From positions 23,432 to 87,431 of the forward strand of contig NZ_PJIQ01000016.1 of assembly GCF_002929745.1 (NCBI RefSeq): a stretch of 64,000 bases of DNA. The letters are read 5' to 3'. Position numbers and translations under genes: made by a program. Below, in pieces: positions 1 to 7,711 of the stretch. The stretch is from Arthrobacter sp. B1805. GTDB taxonomy: Bacteria; Actinomycetota; Actinomycetes; Actinomycetales; Micrococcaceae. Under the pieces are notes generated by a model. It saw only the letters and a program-made list of their open reading frames with translations, was not told the origin of the DNA and did not search any database. Every line of letters starts with the position of its first letter. Position 1 is the first letter of the stretch.

Positions 1-46
1 GCAGCATTGTGCCGAACATCTCGGCGACGAATACTTCCAGAGACAT
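1..46 (-). CDS. glpF: Glycerol facilitator (aquaporin family), N-terminus only
   Basis: Only the first 15 codons are inside the window, reading MSLEVFVAEMFGTML. This is the usual start of MIP/aquaporin channels, whose first membrane helix carries an E..GT motif. A strong ribosome binding site (GAGGAG, six bases before the ATG) supports the start. It lies downstream of glpD on the same strand, which is the expected glycerol-uptake partner. The call is an inference from a short fragment plus context; a longer view of the gene would settle it. Confidence 0.6.
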   Translation of the reverse strand, partial: MSLEVFVAEMFGTML

Positions 47-75
47 CTTTGACTCCTCTATCTATTCACTTATCG

Positions 76-102
76 CGGGTGCCGCCGCCTCGACGGCACC
101 CG
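76..102 (-). terminator. Hairpin between glpD and glpF
   Basis: A perfect stem (GGGTGCCG pairing with CGGCACCC, extended by one C-G pair) encloses a 9-base loop in the glpD-glpF gap. There is no T-run on either side, so it may be an mRNA-stability or attenuation hairpin rather than a full terminator. It could set the ratio of glpF to glpD transcripts. Confidence 0.4.
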
Positions 103-178
103 TTGGTTCCCCCCGGCAACCACTGCCGTTGGCACTGCACCGCTGGAACAGCGGTTCGACCCGTTGCGGCGGGTGCCG

Positions 179-1927
179 CTACGCGGTCAGGCTCTTGACC
201 TGCACCCTGTGAGCATCGGCGAGGACCTTCTCGGCCAACTCGATCTCCGCTGCGGAATCCGCTGCGCTCCAGCCCAGGAGCGGAGCAAGGGTCTCGGCAA
301 GCTCTGCGAGCAGTTCCTCGGTGACGAGTCCCCGGAATGCAAGTGATGTACGGCGGATCAGGACGTCGGTCAGGTGACCGATCTGCTCGTGCTCGACCAT
401 GTAGGCGAGCTCTCGCGTGCTCAGCTCCTTGGTCGAATTCAACAGCCTGTCCGGGCCTTCGGCAAGGTATTCGAGGACGTCTTTCGCGCGTGTCCCGTAG
501 CGTGTCAGCAGGACAGCCACACGGGCCTCGTCGAAGCCGGGGCGGACAGCCTGCTCGATCCAGGCGCGCTCGGCGGCGGCGTCCTTCGGGAAGTCCTTGC
601 CACCGCCGATGGCTACTCCCGCGGTCGACGTCCTGCGCGGAACTCCCAGGGCTGCCAGGGTGTCATTGGCGAGGTGCTCGGACAGGGCGCGGAAGGTCGT
701 CCACTTGCCGCCGACCAGGCTCAGGGTTGTGACCGGACGACCGCCGACTGTTTCCTCCCGCTTCTCGATGCGGTAGTCACGCGAGACGAACCCGGGCTGC
801 GTGTCGTCGTGCCGCGGAAGGGGCCGGACGCCCGAGAAGCTGTAGACGATGTCGTCCTGGGAGACCTTGATATCCGGGAAGACGTGTCCGATCAGCTCGA
901 AGAAGTACTCGATCTCCTCGTCGGTGCACACCGCCTGCTCGTCGATGTCGACGTCGATGTCGGTGGTGCCGACGAGGACGCGGTCCCCCATGGGATAGAT
1001 CAGGACGATGCGGCCGTCGACGTGCTCGAAGAAGATCTCCGTGCCGTTGCACGCCTCGAGCAACTCCCGGTGGTCGAGCACGATGTGCGAACCCTTGGTG
1101 CCGCCCATGAAGCGGGTCTCGGATCCGAGGACGGCGTTGGTGCCGTCGGTCCAGGCTCCGGTCGCATTGACGACGACGTCGGCCTGGAACGTGAATGTCT
1201 CGCCCGAGAGCTCATCGCGCAGGACGACGCCGTCGTCGCTGTTGCCGATGGCGCTGACGTAGTTGGCCGCGCGGACGGCCGGATTGGCGACGTGGCCGTC
1301 GCGCAGCACATCGAGCGTGAGGCGTTCGGGGTTGTGCACGGAGGCGTCGAAGTAGGTGGCCGCATACTTGATGTCCTTGCGGAGGTGCGGCATCGCCGCG
1401 AGCGCCTTCTTGCGGCCCACAAAGGAGTGGCGGGGCACGTTGCCGCCGTCGCGCGAGAAGAAGTCGTACATGGTGAGTCCGGCCTTGATGAGCACGGCAC
1501 CGCGCTCGACCTGCTTGCCCTGACGGTGCGTGAGGAAGCGCATGGGAGCGGAGAGGATGCCCGAGAACGTCGTGTAGATCGGGATCGTCGTCTGGAGGGG
1601 CTTCACGTAGTGCGGAGCGATCTTCATGAGGGCGTTGCGCTCGATGACGGACTCGCGGACGAGGCGGAACTCGCCGTTCTCGAGGTAGCGGATGCCGCCG
1701 TGAATCATGTGGGACGACGCCCCCGACGCTCCCTGGCAGTAGTCGCCGCGCTCGACGAGTGCTACGTCGACACCCTGCAGCGCGAGGTCTCGGAAGGTCC
1801 CGACCCCGTTGATACCTCCACCGATGATGAGGACGGACGCCCGGGGCTTGTCCCTGAGCTCCTGCACCGCGGTGCGGGTCGACGTTGTTGTGCCTTCACC
1901 GGTGGTCCGGTCGGCTGGAATGCTCAA
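179..1927 (-). CDS. glpD: Glycerol-3-phosphate dehydrogenase, aerobic
   Basis: This FAD-dependent enzyme oxidises sn-glycerol 3-phosphate to dihydroxyacetone phosphate at the membrane and passes electrons to quinone. The N-terminus carries the dinucleotide-binding GGGINGVG at about residues 36-43, then typical family blocks (GASSHMIHGGIRYLENGEF, IVLIYPMGDRVLVGTTD) and a C-terminal helical domain. Length, 582 aa, fits the family. I chose the TTG at 1927 because a GGAG sits seven bases upstream; an in-frame TTG at 1948 would add seven residues but has no such site. glpF follows and a SorC-type regulator is divergent, so glycerol induction is likely. Confidence 0.95.
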   Translation of the reverse strand: MSIPADRTTGEGTTTSTRTAVQELRDKPRASVLIIGGGINGVGTFRDLALQGVDVALVERGDYCQGASGASSHMIHGGIRYLENGEFRLVRESVIERNALMKIAPHYVKPLQTTIPIYTTFSGILSAPMRFLTHRQGKQVERGAVLIKAGLTMYDFFSRDGGNVPRHSFVGRKKALAAMPHLRKDIKYAATYFDASVHNPERLTLDVLRDGHVANPAVRAANYVSAIGNSDDGVVLRDELSGETFTFQADVVVNATGAWTDGTNAVLGSETRFMGGTKGSHIVLDHRELLEACNGTEIFFEHVDGRIVLIYPMGDRVLVGTTDIDVDIDEQAVCTDEEIEYFFELIGHVFPDIKVSQDDIVYSFSGVRPLPRHDDTQPGFVSRDYRIEKREETVGGRPVTTLSLVGGKWTTFRALSEHLANDTLAALGVPRRTSTAGVAIGGGKDFPKDAAAERAWIEQAVRPGFDEARVAVLLTRYGTRAKDVLEYLAEGPDRLLNSTKELSTRELAYMVEHEQIGHLTDVLIRRTSLAFRGLVTEELLAELAETLAPLLGWSAADSAAEIELAEKVLADAHRVQVKSLTA

Positions 1928-2010
1928 GGTACTACTCCGTAACTTCAATGTTTTTGGAATGGTTACTGCACCTCAATTCTTGGAGCGCTGGGAATAGCAG
2001 TCAACCGGAT

Positions 2011-2024
2011 TGCACAAACGTGCA
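2011..2024. promoter_or_regulatory. Palindromic operator candidate between glpD and its regulator
   Basis: TGCACAAACGTGCA is a dyad (TGCAC-N4-GTGCA) in the short divergent region between glpD and the SorC-type regulator, 22 bp before the regulator ATG. The position suits a site bound by the adjacent regulator to control glpD-glpF and perhaps itself. Binding is inferred; no experimental site is known to me for this protein. Confidence 0.45.
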
Positions 2025-2045
2025 TCCGAGGACCAGACTTGCGGA

Positions 2046-3053
2046 ATGACGACGACGAGCGGGGCCGGCGACCGGGATCCCGGTCCCTCTGCCCCGGCCC
2101 AGGGCAATCGTTCGCGGGACGCCCTGCGGGCAGCCCAGATGTACTACCTGCAGGACCTGACCATGAATGCGATCGCCCGCGAACTGCGGACGTCGCGATC
2201 CACTGTGTCCCGTCTCCTCTCGATGGCCCGGGAGACGGGTCTGGTGCAGATCCAGGTGAACAACCCGTCGGAGCGTGCTCCGGCGCTCGAGCAGCAGATC
2301 CGGCGCCGCTTCGGGGTCGAGGCCCACGTGGTGCCCGTTGCGGACGGCATCAGCGACTCCGAGGTGCTGGACCGCGTCGCGATCCAGGCCGCACGGACCA
2401 TCGGGCCGCTCGTCGACTCCAACGCGATCATCGGCGTCGCGTGGGGATCGACCCTCAGCGCGGTGAGCCATCACCTCACCCGCAAGCAGACCCACGACAG
2501 CACGGTCGTCCAACTCAACGGCGCCGGCAACACCCAGACCACCGGTATCACCTATGCGAGCGAGATCCTCCGCCGGTTCGGGCAGGCTTATGGGGCGCGC
2601 GTCGAGCAGTTCCCTGTGCCGGCTTTCTTCGACCATGCCGCGACCAAGACGGCGATGTGGGAGGAACGCAGTGTCCGGAGGATCCTCGACCTGCAGCGTC
2701 GCATGACCATGGCGATCTTCGGCGTCGGCTCGATCGGGGCCGGTATCCCCAGTCACGTGTACAGCGGTGGATACCTTGACAGCGAGGATCTCGAGACGCT
2801 GGCGCGCGACGAGGTGGTGGGCGACGTCGCCACCATGTTCTTCCGCGCCGACGGCTCCCACCGGGACATCCTGCTGAACGAGCGCAGCACCGGACCGGAT
2901 CTCCAGGAACTGAGCAAGGTGCGGAGGCGCATCTGCGTCGTCTCCGGCGAATCGAAGATCAACGGCCTGCGTGGCGCACTCGCCGCGGGACTCGCGACAG
3001 ACCTCATCCTGGATGAGGGGTCGGCTCGCCGTCTGGTTCATTCGTCGGCCTGA
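2046..3053 (+). CDS. SorC/DeoR-type sugar-binding transcriptional regulator
   Basis: A predicted DNA-binding regulator of 335 aa. An N-terminal helix-turn-helix lies near residues 39-60 (LTMNAIARELRTSRSTVSRL), followed by the large SorC-type phosphosugar-binding domain with recognisable blocks such as IGVAWGSTLSAV, MAIFGVGSIG and INGLRGALAAGLATDLI. The ATG at 2046 was chosen over an upstream in-frame codon at 2010 because the extra residues would run through the operator-like dyad. It is divergent from glpD, so glycerol 3-phosphate or a related phosphosugar is the likely effector. Family assignment is secure; the target is inferred from position. Confidence 0.88.
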   Translation: MTTTSGAGDRDPGPSAPAQGNRSRDALRAAQMYYLQDLTMNAIARELRTSRSTVSRLLSMARETGLVQIQVNNPSERAPALEQQIRRRFGVEAHVVPVADGISDSEVLDRVAIQAARTIGPLVDSNAIIGVAWGSTLSAVSHHLTRKQTHDSTVVQLNGAGNTQTTGITYASEILRRFGQAYGARVEQFPVPAFFDHAATKTAMWEERSVRRILDLQRRMTMAIFGVGSIGAGIPSHVYSGGYLDSEDLETLARDEVVGDVATMFFRADGSHRDILLNERSTGPDLQELSKVRRRICVVSGESKINGLRGALAAGLATDLILDEGSARRLVHSSA

Positions 3054-3078
3054 CCACGGCGTCGAATGAACCAGACGG
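3029..3078. terminator. Long inverted repeat overlapping the regulator 3' end
   Basis: A perfect 16-bp inverted repeat: CCGTCTGGTTCATTCG at 3029-3044 and its complement at 3063-3078, with an 18-base loop. The left arm lies in the last codons of the regulator gene and the right arm in the gap before the convergent dehydrogenase gene. It probably ends transcription in both directions, although no T-run follows. Confidence 0.5.
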
Positions 3079-3102
3079 GCACCCCTCCCCCGCTGCCGGG
3101 CG

Positions 3103-3831
3103 TCAGCCGGCAGGTGCGATCTGCGCGTAGAGGGCGGCGGGGTCATGAGCGAGGGAGGCCTTGACCATCGAACTCCACTCGTCGACGACGACTTCGATCG
3201 CACCCGCGGCGAGGCCGTCGAAGGAGGCGCGAGGCACGACCGCGGGATCGATCATCGGGCCGTCGTAACCGGTCATGATGTCGGTGTCCGCCGCCCCGAG
3301 GTGAACACCCTGCACGAGGGTGCCCTGCGCCGCGAGGTCGAGGCGCACGCCATTCGTCATATTCCACTCGGCCGCCTTCGCGGCTGCGTACGCCCCGTTA
3401 CCGGGGAAGGAGAACCACGACAGTGCCGACAGGACATTGACGACAGCGCCGCCTCCTGCCGCCGCGAGCGTCGGAGCGAATTCCCGGATCATGTCCAGGG
3501 TGCCCCAGAAGTGGGTGTCCATCTCGCGGCGAATGACGTCGAGGTCTCCCGTGACGAGAGGTGTCGCGGTGGAGATGCCGGCATTGTTGATCAGCAGCGT
3601 GACGTCGGTGGCCGTCCTCGCAGCAGCCACCACCGAGGCGTGGTCGGTGATGTCGAGCGAAAGTACCTCGACGCGGTCGAGGGCAGCGAGCTCACGCGCC
3701 TCTGCAGAGTCGGTGCGCCGTGCCGTGGCGTAGACCTTGCGGGCGCCGCGGGCGAGGAGCTCGTCGACGAAACGGCGGCCGATGCCGCGGTTGGCTCCTG
3801 TCACGAGGGCGACCTGATCGGTGATGTCCAT
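3103..3831 (-). CDS. Short-chain dehydrogenase/reductase (classical SDR)
   Basis: A single-domain Rossmann-fold NAD(P)-dependent oxidoreductase of 242 aa. The cofactor motif TGANRGIG is at residues 14-21, NNAG follows strand 4, and the catalytic serine and YxxxK are in the stretch from SALSWFSF to GAYAAAKAA. Substrate unknown. It is divergent from a MerR-family regulator, and the gap contains a SoxR-like operator, so it is probably the target of that regulator. The head-to-head layout suggests a detoxification or redox role, but this is inference. Confidence 0.9.
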   Translation of the reverse strand: MDITDQVALVTGANRGIGRRFVDELLARGARKVYATARRTDSAEARELAALDRVEVLSLDITDHASVVAAARTATDVTLLINNAGISTATPLVTGDLDVIRREMDTHFWGTLDMIREFAPTLAAAGGGAVVNVLSALSWFSFPGNGAYAAAKAAEWNMTNGVRLDLAAQGTLVQGVHLGAADTDIMTGYDGPMIDPAVVPRASFDGLAAGAIEVVVDEWSSMVKASLAHDPAALYAQIAPAG

Positions 3832-3890
3832 GGGGCGTTCTCCATTCTCGCGGTCGGGCCTTGTGCCCGACCTCTTCGGCTACGCTAGGA

Positions 3891-3909
3891 CCTCACGTTG
3901 ACGTCAAGG
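3891..3909. promoter_or_regulatory. MerR/SoxR-like operator in a divergent promoter
   Basis: CCTCACGTTGACGTCAAGG is a 19-bp imperfect dyad with CCT and AGG ends. It resembles the SoxR site of the soxS promoter (CCTCAAG...CTTGAGG). On the minus strand the element overlaps a TTGACG -35-like hexamer facing the dehydrogenase gene, which suits a MerR-type regulator that untwists an over-long spacer. The site is 31 bp before the regulator ATG. Confidence 0.55.
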
Positions 3910-3940
3910 GCAAGTCTGCCCGTGAGGACGAGGAGCTCTC

Positions 3941-4333
3941 ATGCGCATCGGGGACATCGCCGAGCAGACCGGAGTCAGCACCCGGGCACTTCGGTACTAC
4001 GAGGAGCAGGGCCTGCTGTCCGCCGAGCGCACGGCACGAGGCCAGCGCGTGTACGAGGAGCCGGCGATCGAACGGGTCCAACTGATCCAGCAGCTTTTCG
4101 CGGCGGGACTCGCCAGCCGCACGATCGTCGAGCTGCTCCCGTGCGTCGACACCGGTGAGGCGAGCGAAGAGGCGCTCGCCCTGCTCCGACGGGAGCGCGA
4201 TCGCATCACCGAGAGCATGGCCGAGCTCGAGAAGGCGCGGGCCCAGCTTGATCGGGTCATCGAGATTTCGCTCCACCCCACCCCCGAGCATTGCCCCGCG
4301 CTCCGCACCGAGACGGCACTGCGGCCGGCCTGA
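3941..4333 (+). CDS. MerR family transcriptional regulator
   Basis: A 130-aa protein with the MerR winged helix at the N-terminus (MRIGDIAEQTGVSTRALRYYEEQGLL, residues 1-26, not written as one motif in the family databases). The wing ends in GQRVYEE, and a dimerisation coiled coil covers about 75-110. Two cysteines (C68, C118) are present, but they do not form the SoxR iron-sulfur cluster motif, so redox sensing by a cluster is not supported. It is divergent from an SDR gene and separated from it by a SoxR-like operator. The likely role is activation of that gene in response to a small electrophile or oxidant. Confidence 0.88.
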   Translation: MRIGDIAEQTGVSTRALRYYEEQGLLSAERTARGQRVYEEPAIERVQLIQQLFAAGLASRTIVELLPCVDTGEASEEALALLRRERDRITESMAELEKARAQLDRVIEISLHPTPEHCPALRTETALRPA

Positions 4334-4586
4334 GTCCAGCAGGCAGGCACCACAGCTTCGATTCTGGTTCCCTCGTGGGATTCCTGCGGGGGAACAGGTG
4401 ACCGTCGTGGTCCGCTTCTGAATCGTCGCCGGTCCTTTCGTCGCCGCTGCCCTCGGCACCCTCTACGCAGAACGGGTAGTCCTTCTCTCACCGACGGATG
4501 CGCTCGAGCGCGCCGGCCCCGATGTCGGGGCGCCCCCGCGAAGGGACCGTGGCGGCCCGGTCTGCGGTCCTCGGTAGAGTTCCCTC
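4334..4586. other. Intergenic stretch between merR-type gene and aldo/keto reductase
   Basis: About 250 bp without a confident gene. A plus-strand frame from about 4423 encodes a hydrophobic run (IVAGPFVAAALGTLYAERV) that looks gene-like but has an in-frame stop immediately upstream and no start. It may be a remnant or chance. A small C/G-rich hairpin near 4528-4545 is also visible. Confidence 0.25.
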
Positions 4587-5420
4587 ATGAGCTCCTCCGT
4601 TCCCCGCACCGCGCTCGCTGACGGCACCTCGATCGACGTCGTCGGGTACGGGGTCTACAAGGTTCCCCCCGCGGATACCGCCCGTCTCTGCTCGACGGCG
4701 CTCGAGGCCGGGTACCGGCTGCTCGACACCGCGGCCCTGTATGGCAACGAGGGCGGTGTCGGCGCCGCTGCCCGAGCCTACCTCGAGGCGGGCGACCGGT
4801 CCGACCTCTCCGTCACCTCGAAGGTATGGAACGACGACCACGGCTACGACGCCACTCTCCGCGCCTTCGACGCGAGCATGGACCGGCTCGGGCTCGACCA
4901 GCTCGACTTCTACCTCATCCACTGGCCCTGCGCCTCCAGGGACCTGTACGCCGAGACGTGGCGGGCGCTCGTTCGGCTTCGCGACGAGGGCCGCGTCCGT
5001 TCCATCGGCGTCTCCAACTTCCAGCAGCCACACCTCGAGCGCCTGCTCGCCGAGACCGGCGTCGCACCGGTCCTCAACCAGGTCGAACTGCACCCCTACC
5101 TGCAGCAGCACGAGCTCCGCTGCTTCCATGAGGAGCACGGCATCGCCACGCAGGCGTGGAGCCCGCTCGGACGAGGCAACGTCCTCCTCGACCCGGACAT
5201 CGGCCGTATCGCAGCGGACCTTGGCCGCACACCCGCGCAGGTTGTTCTCCGGTGGCATCTCCAGCACGGCATCCTGACTATCCCCAAGGCCAGCTCCCCC
5301 GAACGGATCGCGTCGAACCTCGACGTGTTCGGGTTCACGCTGGACGACGCACAGCTCGGGGTCCTCGACGCGCTGGACCGCGACCAGCGATTCGGCTCGC
5401 ACCCGGACAGGGTGGGCTGA
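4587..5420 (+). CDS. Aldo/keto reductase
   Basis: An NADPH-dependent carbonyl reductase with a TIM-barrel fold, 277 aa, cytoplasmic. The catalytic tetrad is visible as D47, Y52, K79 and H112, and the C-terminal cofactor-binding IPKASSPERIASN is present. It resembles 2,5-diketo-D-gluconate reductase-like AKR5-type proteins. It is the first of four closely spaced genes; its TGA overlaps the next ATG (TGATG), which implies translational coupling with the downstream hydrolase. Substrate cannot be told from sequence. Confidence 0.93.
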   Translation: MSSSVPRTALADGTSIDVVGYGVYKVPPADTARLCSTALEAGYRLLDTAALYGNEGGVGAAARAYLEAGDRSDLSVTSKVWNDDHGYDATLRAFDASMDRLGLDQLDFYLIHWPCASRDLYAETWRALVRLRDEGRVRSIGVSNFQQPHLERLLAETGVAPVLNQVELHPYLQQHELRCFHEEHGIATQAWSPLGRGNVLLDPDIGRIAADLGRTPAQVVLRWHLQHGILTIPKASSPERIASNLDVFGFTLDDAQLGVLDALDRDQRFGSHPDRVG

Positions 5421-6292
5421 TGCGGCAGGCTGTTCTACGGAACCTGCACTGGGAGGGTACGCTCCAGCGGGTCTGGGACTTCCCGGCGGTGGCCGGACCC
5501 GACGGCGGTAAGGCGACGACGATCACCATGGTGCACGGCTTCCGGGGTGACCATCACGGCCTGCTGCGCCTGGTCGAGGAACTACCCCGTCACAGGGTGA
5601 TCCTCCCCGATCTTCCGGGCTTCGGCCAGGGGCAGGAACTGCCCGGCACGCACGATGTGTCAACCTACGCCCGATTCATCTCGGACTGCCTGCGGAAGCT
5701 CGCGCCGGAGCCGCGCGTGCTGCTCGGTCATTCCTTCGGCTCGATCGTGGCGGCCGAGGCCGCTGCGCTCGCCCCGGACCTCGCGTCCGTCCTCGTGCTC
5801 GTCAATCCCATCAGCGCGCCCGCGCTCGAGGGGCCGAGCCGCACAGCTTCCCGTGTCGCGGAGGGGTACTACGTCGCGGCCGATCGCCTCCCCGAAGCCG
5901 CGGGCCGCGCACTCCTCGCGCATCCGCTGATCGTGCGCGCCATGAGCGTCTTCATGGCCAAGACGAAGGACCGAACATTGCGCCGATGGATCCACGGCCA
6001 GCATGACGCGTACTTCAGTTCCTTCGCCAGCCGACGCGTGGTGCTCGAGGCGTTCCGCGCTTCGATCTCCGGCACGGTCAGGGACCGTGCGCAGGAACTC
6101 ACGATGCCCGTGCTCCTCATCGCGGCGGAGAAGGATGACATCGGCTCCGTCGCGAGCCAGCGCGAGCTCGCGGCCCTGGTGCCCGACTCCGTCCTCGAGG
6201 TCCTGCCCGGTGTGGGGCACCTCGTCCACTACGAGAAGCCGCGCGAGGCGGCACGCCTCATCGAGACCTTCCTGGAGACCACGCCCGCATGA
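5420..6292 (+). CDS. Alpha/beta-fold hydrolase
   Basis: A 290-aa single-domain hydrolase. The oxyanion HG is at residues 39-40, the nucleophile elbow GHSFG puts Ser105 in the catalytic position, and the acid and histidine are in EKDD and GVGHLVHYEKP near the C-terminus. No signal peptide is visible. The start overlaps the reductase stop and the stop overlaps the next gene (ATGA), so it is translated as part of one operon. The reaction is not predictable beyond ester, lactone or C-C hydrolysis. Confidence 0.88.
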   Translation: MRQAVLRNLHWEGTLQRVWDFPAVAGPDGGKATTITMVHGFRGDHHGLLRLVEELPRHRVILPDLPGFGQGQELPGTHDVSTYARFISDCLRKLAPEPRVLLGHSFGSIVAAEAAALAPDLASVLVLVNPISAPALEGPSRTASRVAEGYYVAADRLPEAAGRALLAHPLIVRAMSVFMAKTKDRTLRRWIHGQHDAYFSSFASRRVVLEAFRASISGTVRDRAQELTMPVLLIAAEKDDIGSVASQRELAALVPDSVLEVLPGVGHLVHYEKPREAARLIETFLETTPA

Positions 6293-7401
6293 AGATCCTG
6301 TTCGACGCCCGCTTCACACGTACCGACCATCACGACGGCATCAGCCGATACGGAGCGAGCCTGATCGCCGCGCTCGCCGAGACGGACGACGTCGTGATGC
6401 TGATCAGCGATCCCCGTCAGCTCGCACTCCTGCCCGAGGTGCCCTCGGTGCTGATCAACAGCCCGCTCTCCCCCGCGGAAGTATTCGTGGCGCGGCGCAT
6501 CAACCGGATGAAGCCCGACGTCGTCGTGTCCCCCATGCAGACCATGGGATCAGCGGGGCGCCACTACCCGCTGATCCTCACGCTCCACGACCTCATCTAC
6601 TACCAAAATCCGACACCGCCGTCGTTCCTCCCGCTGCCGGTCCGCCTCCTCTGGAGGCTCTACCACCTCGCCTACTGGCCGCAGCGACTGCTGCTCAACC
6701 GGGCGGACGTCGTCGCCACCATCTCCGACACCACGGCCGCTCTGATCCGGAAGCACCGGCTCACGCATCGTCCGGTCATGCTCGTGGGCAACGCACCCCA
6801 GCCGACCGAGCGCCGCCGCGATCCGGAGGCGCCGAGGTCGTCGTCCCTGCTCTACATGGGCTCGTTCATGCCGTACAAGAACGTCGAGACACTCGTCCGC
6901 GCGATGGCCCTGCTCCCCGGGCACACGCTCCACCTGCTGAGCCGCATCGCGCCGGACCGCCAGGCAGAACTCACGGCGTTCGCACCCGAGGACGGGCGGA
7001 TGGCCTTCCACGGCGGTGTCTCTGACGCCGAGTACCAGGACCTCCTCGCCGACTGCACGGCTCTCGTCACGCTGTCCAGGGCCGAGGGCTACGGGCTGCC
7101 CATCATCGAGGCGATGGCCACGGGTACGCCGGTCGTCGCCAGCGACATCCCGATCTTCCGCGAGGTCGGCGGGGAGGCAGCCCTGTTCGTGGACCCGGAC
7201 GACCCCGCCGCCGTGGCGGCGGCTGTCCTCGCGCTGGAGGATCCGACCCGGTGGGCCGAGGCGTCCGCCGCAGGGCTCGAACGGGCATCCACCTATTCGT
7301 GGGCTACGTCCGCCGGACAGCTCCGGCTGGCATGCGAGCGCGCGATCGCGGAGCACGGGCGGCGACGCCGTCGCCGTGCCGGCGGTCAGGGGAGGGCCTG
7401 A
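6289..7401 (+). CDS. Glycosyltransferase family 4
   Basis: A 370-aa GT-B fold retaining glycosyltransferase. The C-terminal half has the donor-binding pattern (LLYMGSFMPYKNVETLVRA, then the E-x7-E motif in EGYGLPIIEAM) and GTPVVASDIP. The N-terminal half reads GISRYGASLI, an acceptor-domain block found in mannosyl- and rhamnosyltransferases. Overlaps the hydrolase by four bases. A neighbourhood with an aldo/keto reductase and a hydrolase is unusual for a cell-envelope sugar transferase; a small glycoside or glycolipid product is possible but speculative. Confidence 0.9.
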   Translation: MKILFDARFTRTDHHDGISRYGASLIAALAETDDVVMLISDPRQLALLPEVPSVLINSPLSPAEVFVARRINRMKPDVVVSPMQTMGSAGRHYPLILTLHDLIYYQNPTPPSFLPLPVRLLWRLYHLAYWPQRLLLNRADVVATISDTTAALIRKHRLTHRPVMLVGNAPQPTERRRDPEAPRSSSLLYMGSFMPYKNVETLVRAMALLPGHTLHLLSRIAPDRQAELTAFAPEDGRMAFHGGVSDAEYQDLLADCTALVTLSRAEGYGLPIIEAMATGTPVVASDIPIFREVGGEAALFVDPDDPAAVAAAVLALEDPTRWAEASAAGLERASTYSWATSAGQLRLACERAIAEHGRRRRRRAGGQGRA

Positions 7402-7701
7402 ATGGCGGATCTCCAGTGCCCCGCGACGGCGGTGCTGCTCGACGAAGCCGCGGACCCTCCGCCGTGGCTGAAGGACCTGAGGATCGCCGGGCGGTTCAGG
7501 GCCCGAGACAGCCGATCGGTCGTGTCGCTCGTCGACGAGACGGCCGATCTGTACCGCGGGGAGACGTTCGTGGTCGCCGCGCCCTCACCCGCGGTCGAGG
7601 AGGCGTTGCGCTACCGCGGCATCGACGCCTCGGCGCCGCTTGTCATCGAGATCGATTCGGACGGCTGGCGTCGCCCCGCTCCGGGCGCGGGCAGGCGCTG
7701 A
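7402..7701 (+). CDS. Small hypothetical protein at the end of the glycosyltransferase operon
   Basis: 99 aa, no family recognised. The ATG follows the glycosyltransferase TGA directly with no gap, and GGGAGGG lies just before it, so co-translation is likely. The protein is soluble with a mixed alpha/beta look and no cysteine pair or signal peptide. It ends ten bases before the convergent priA stop. It could be an accessory subunit, but nothing in the sequence shows this. Confidence 0.65.
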   Translation: MADLQCPATAVLLDEAADPPPWLKDLRIAGRFRARDSRSVVSLVDETADLYRGETFVVAAPSPAVEEALRYRGIDASAPLVIEIDSDGWRRPAPGAGRR

Positions 7702-7711
7702 GCCGAGACAG

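Noticed and set aside
374..1942. Long plus-strand frame opposite glpD (522 codons)
   Set aside because: It is antisense to a clear glpD gene and is an artefact of high GC; the codon pattern and composition (Asp, Gly, Val, Arg runs) are typical of a shadow frame.
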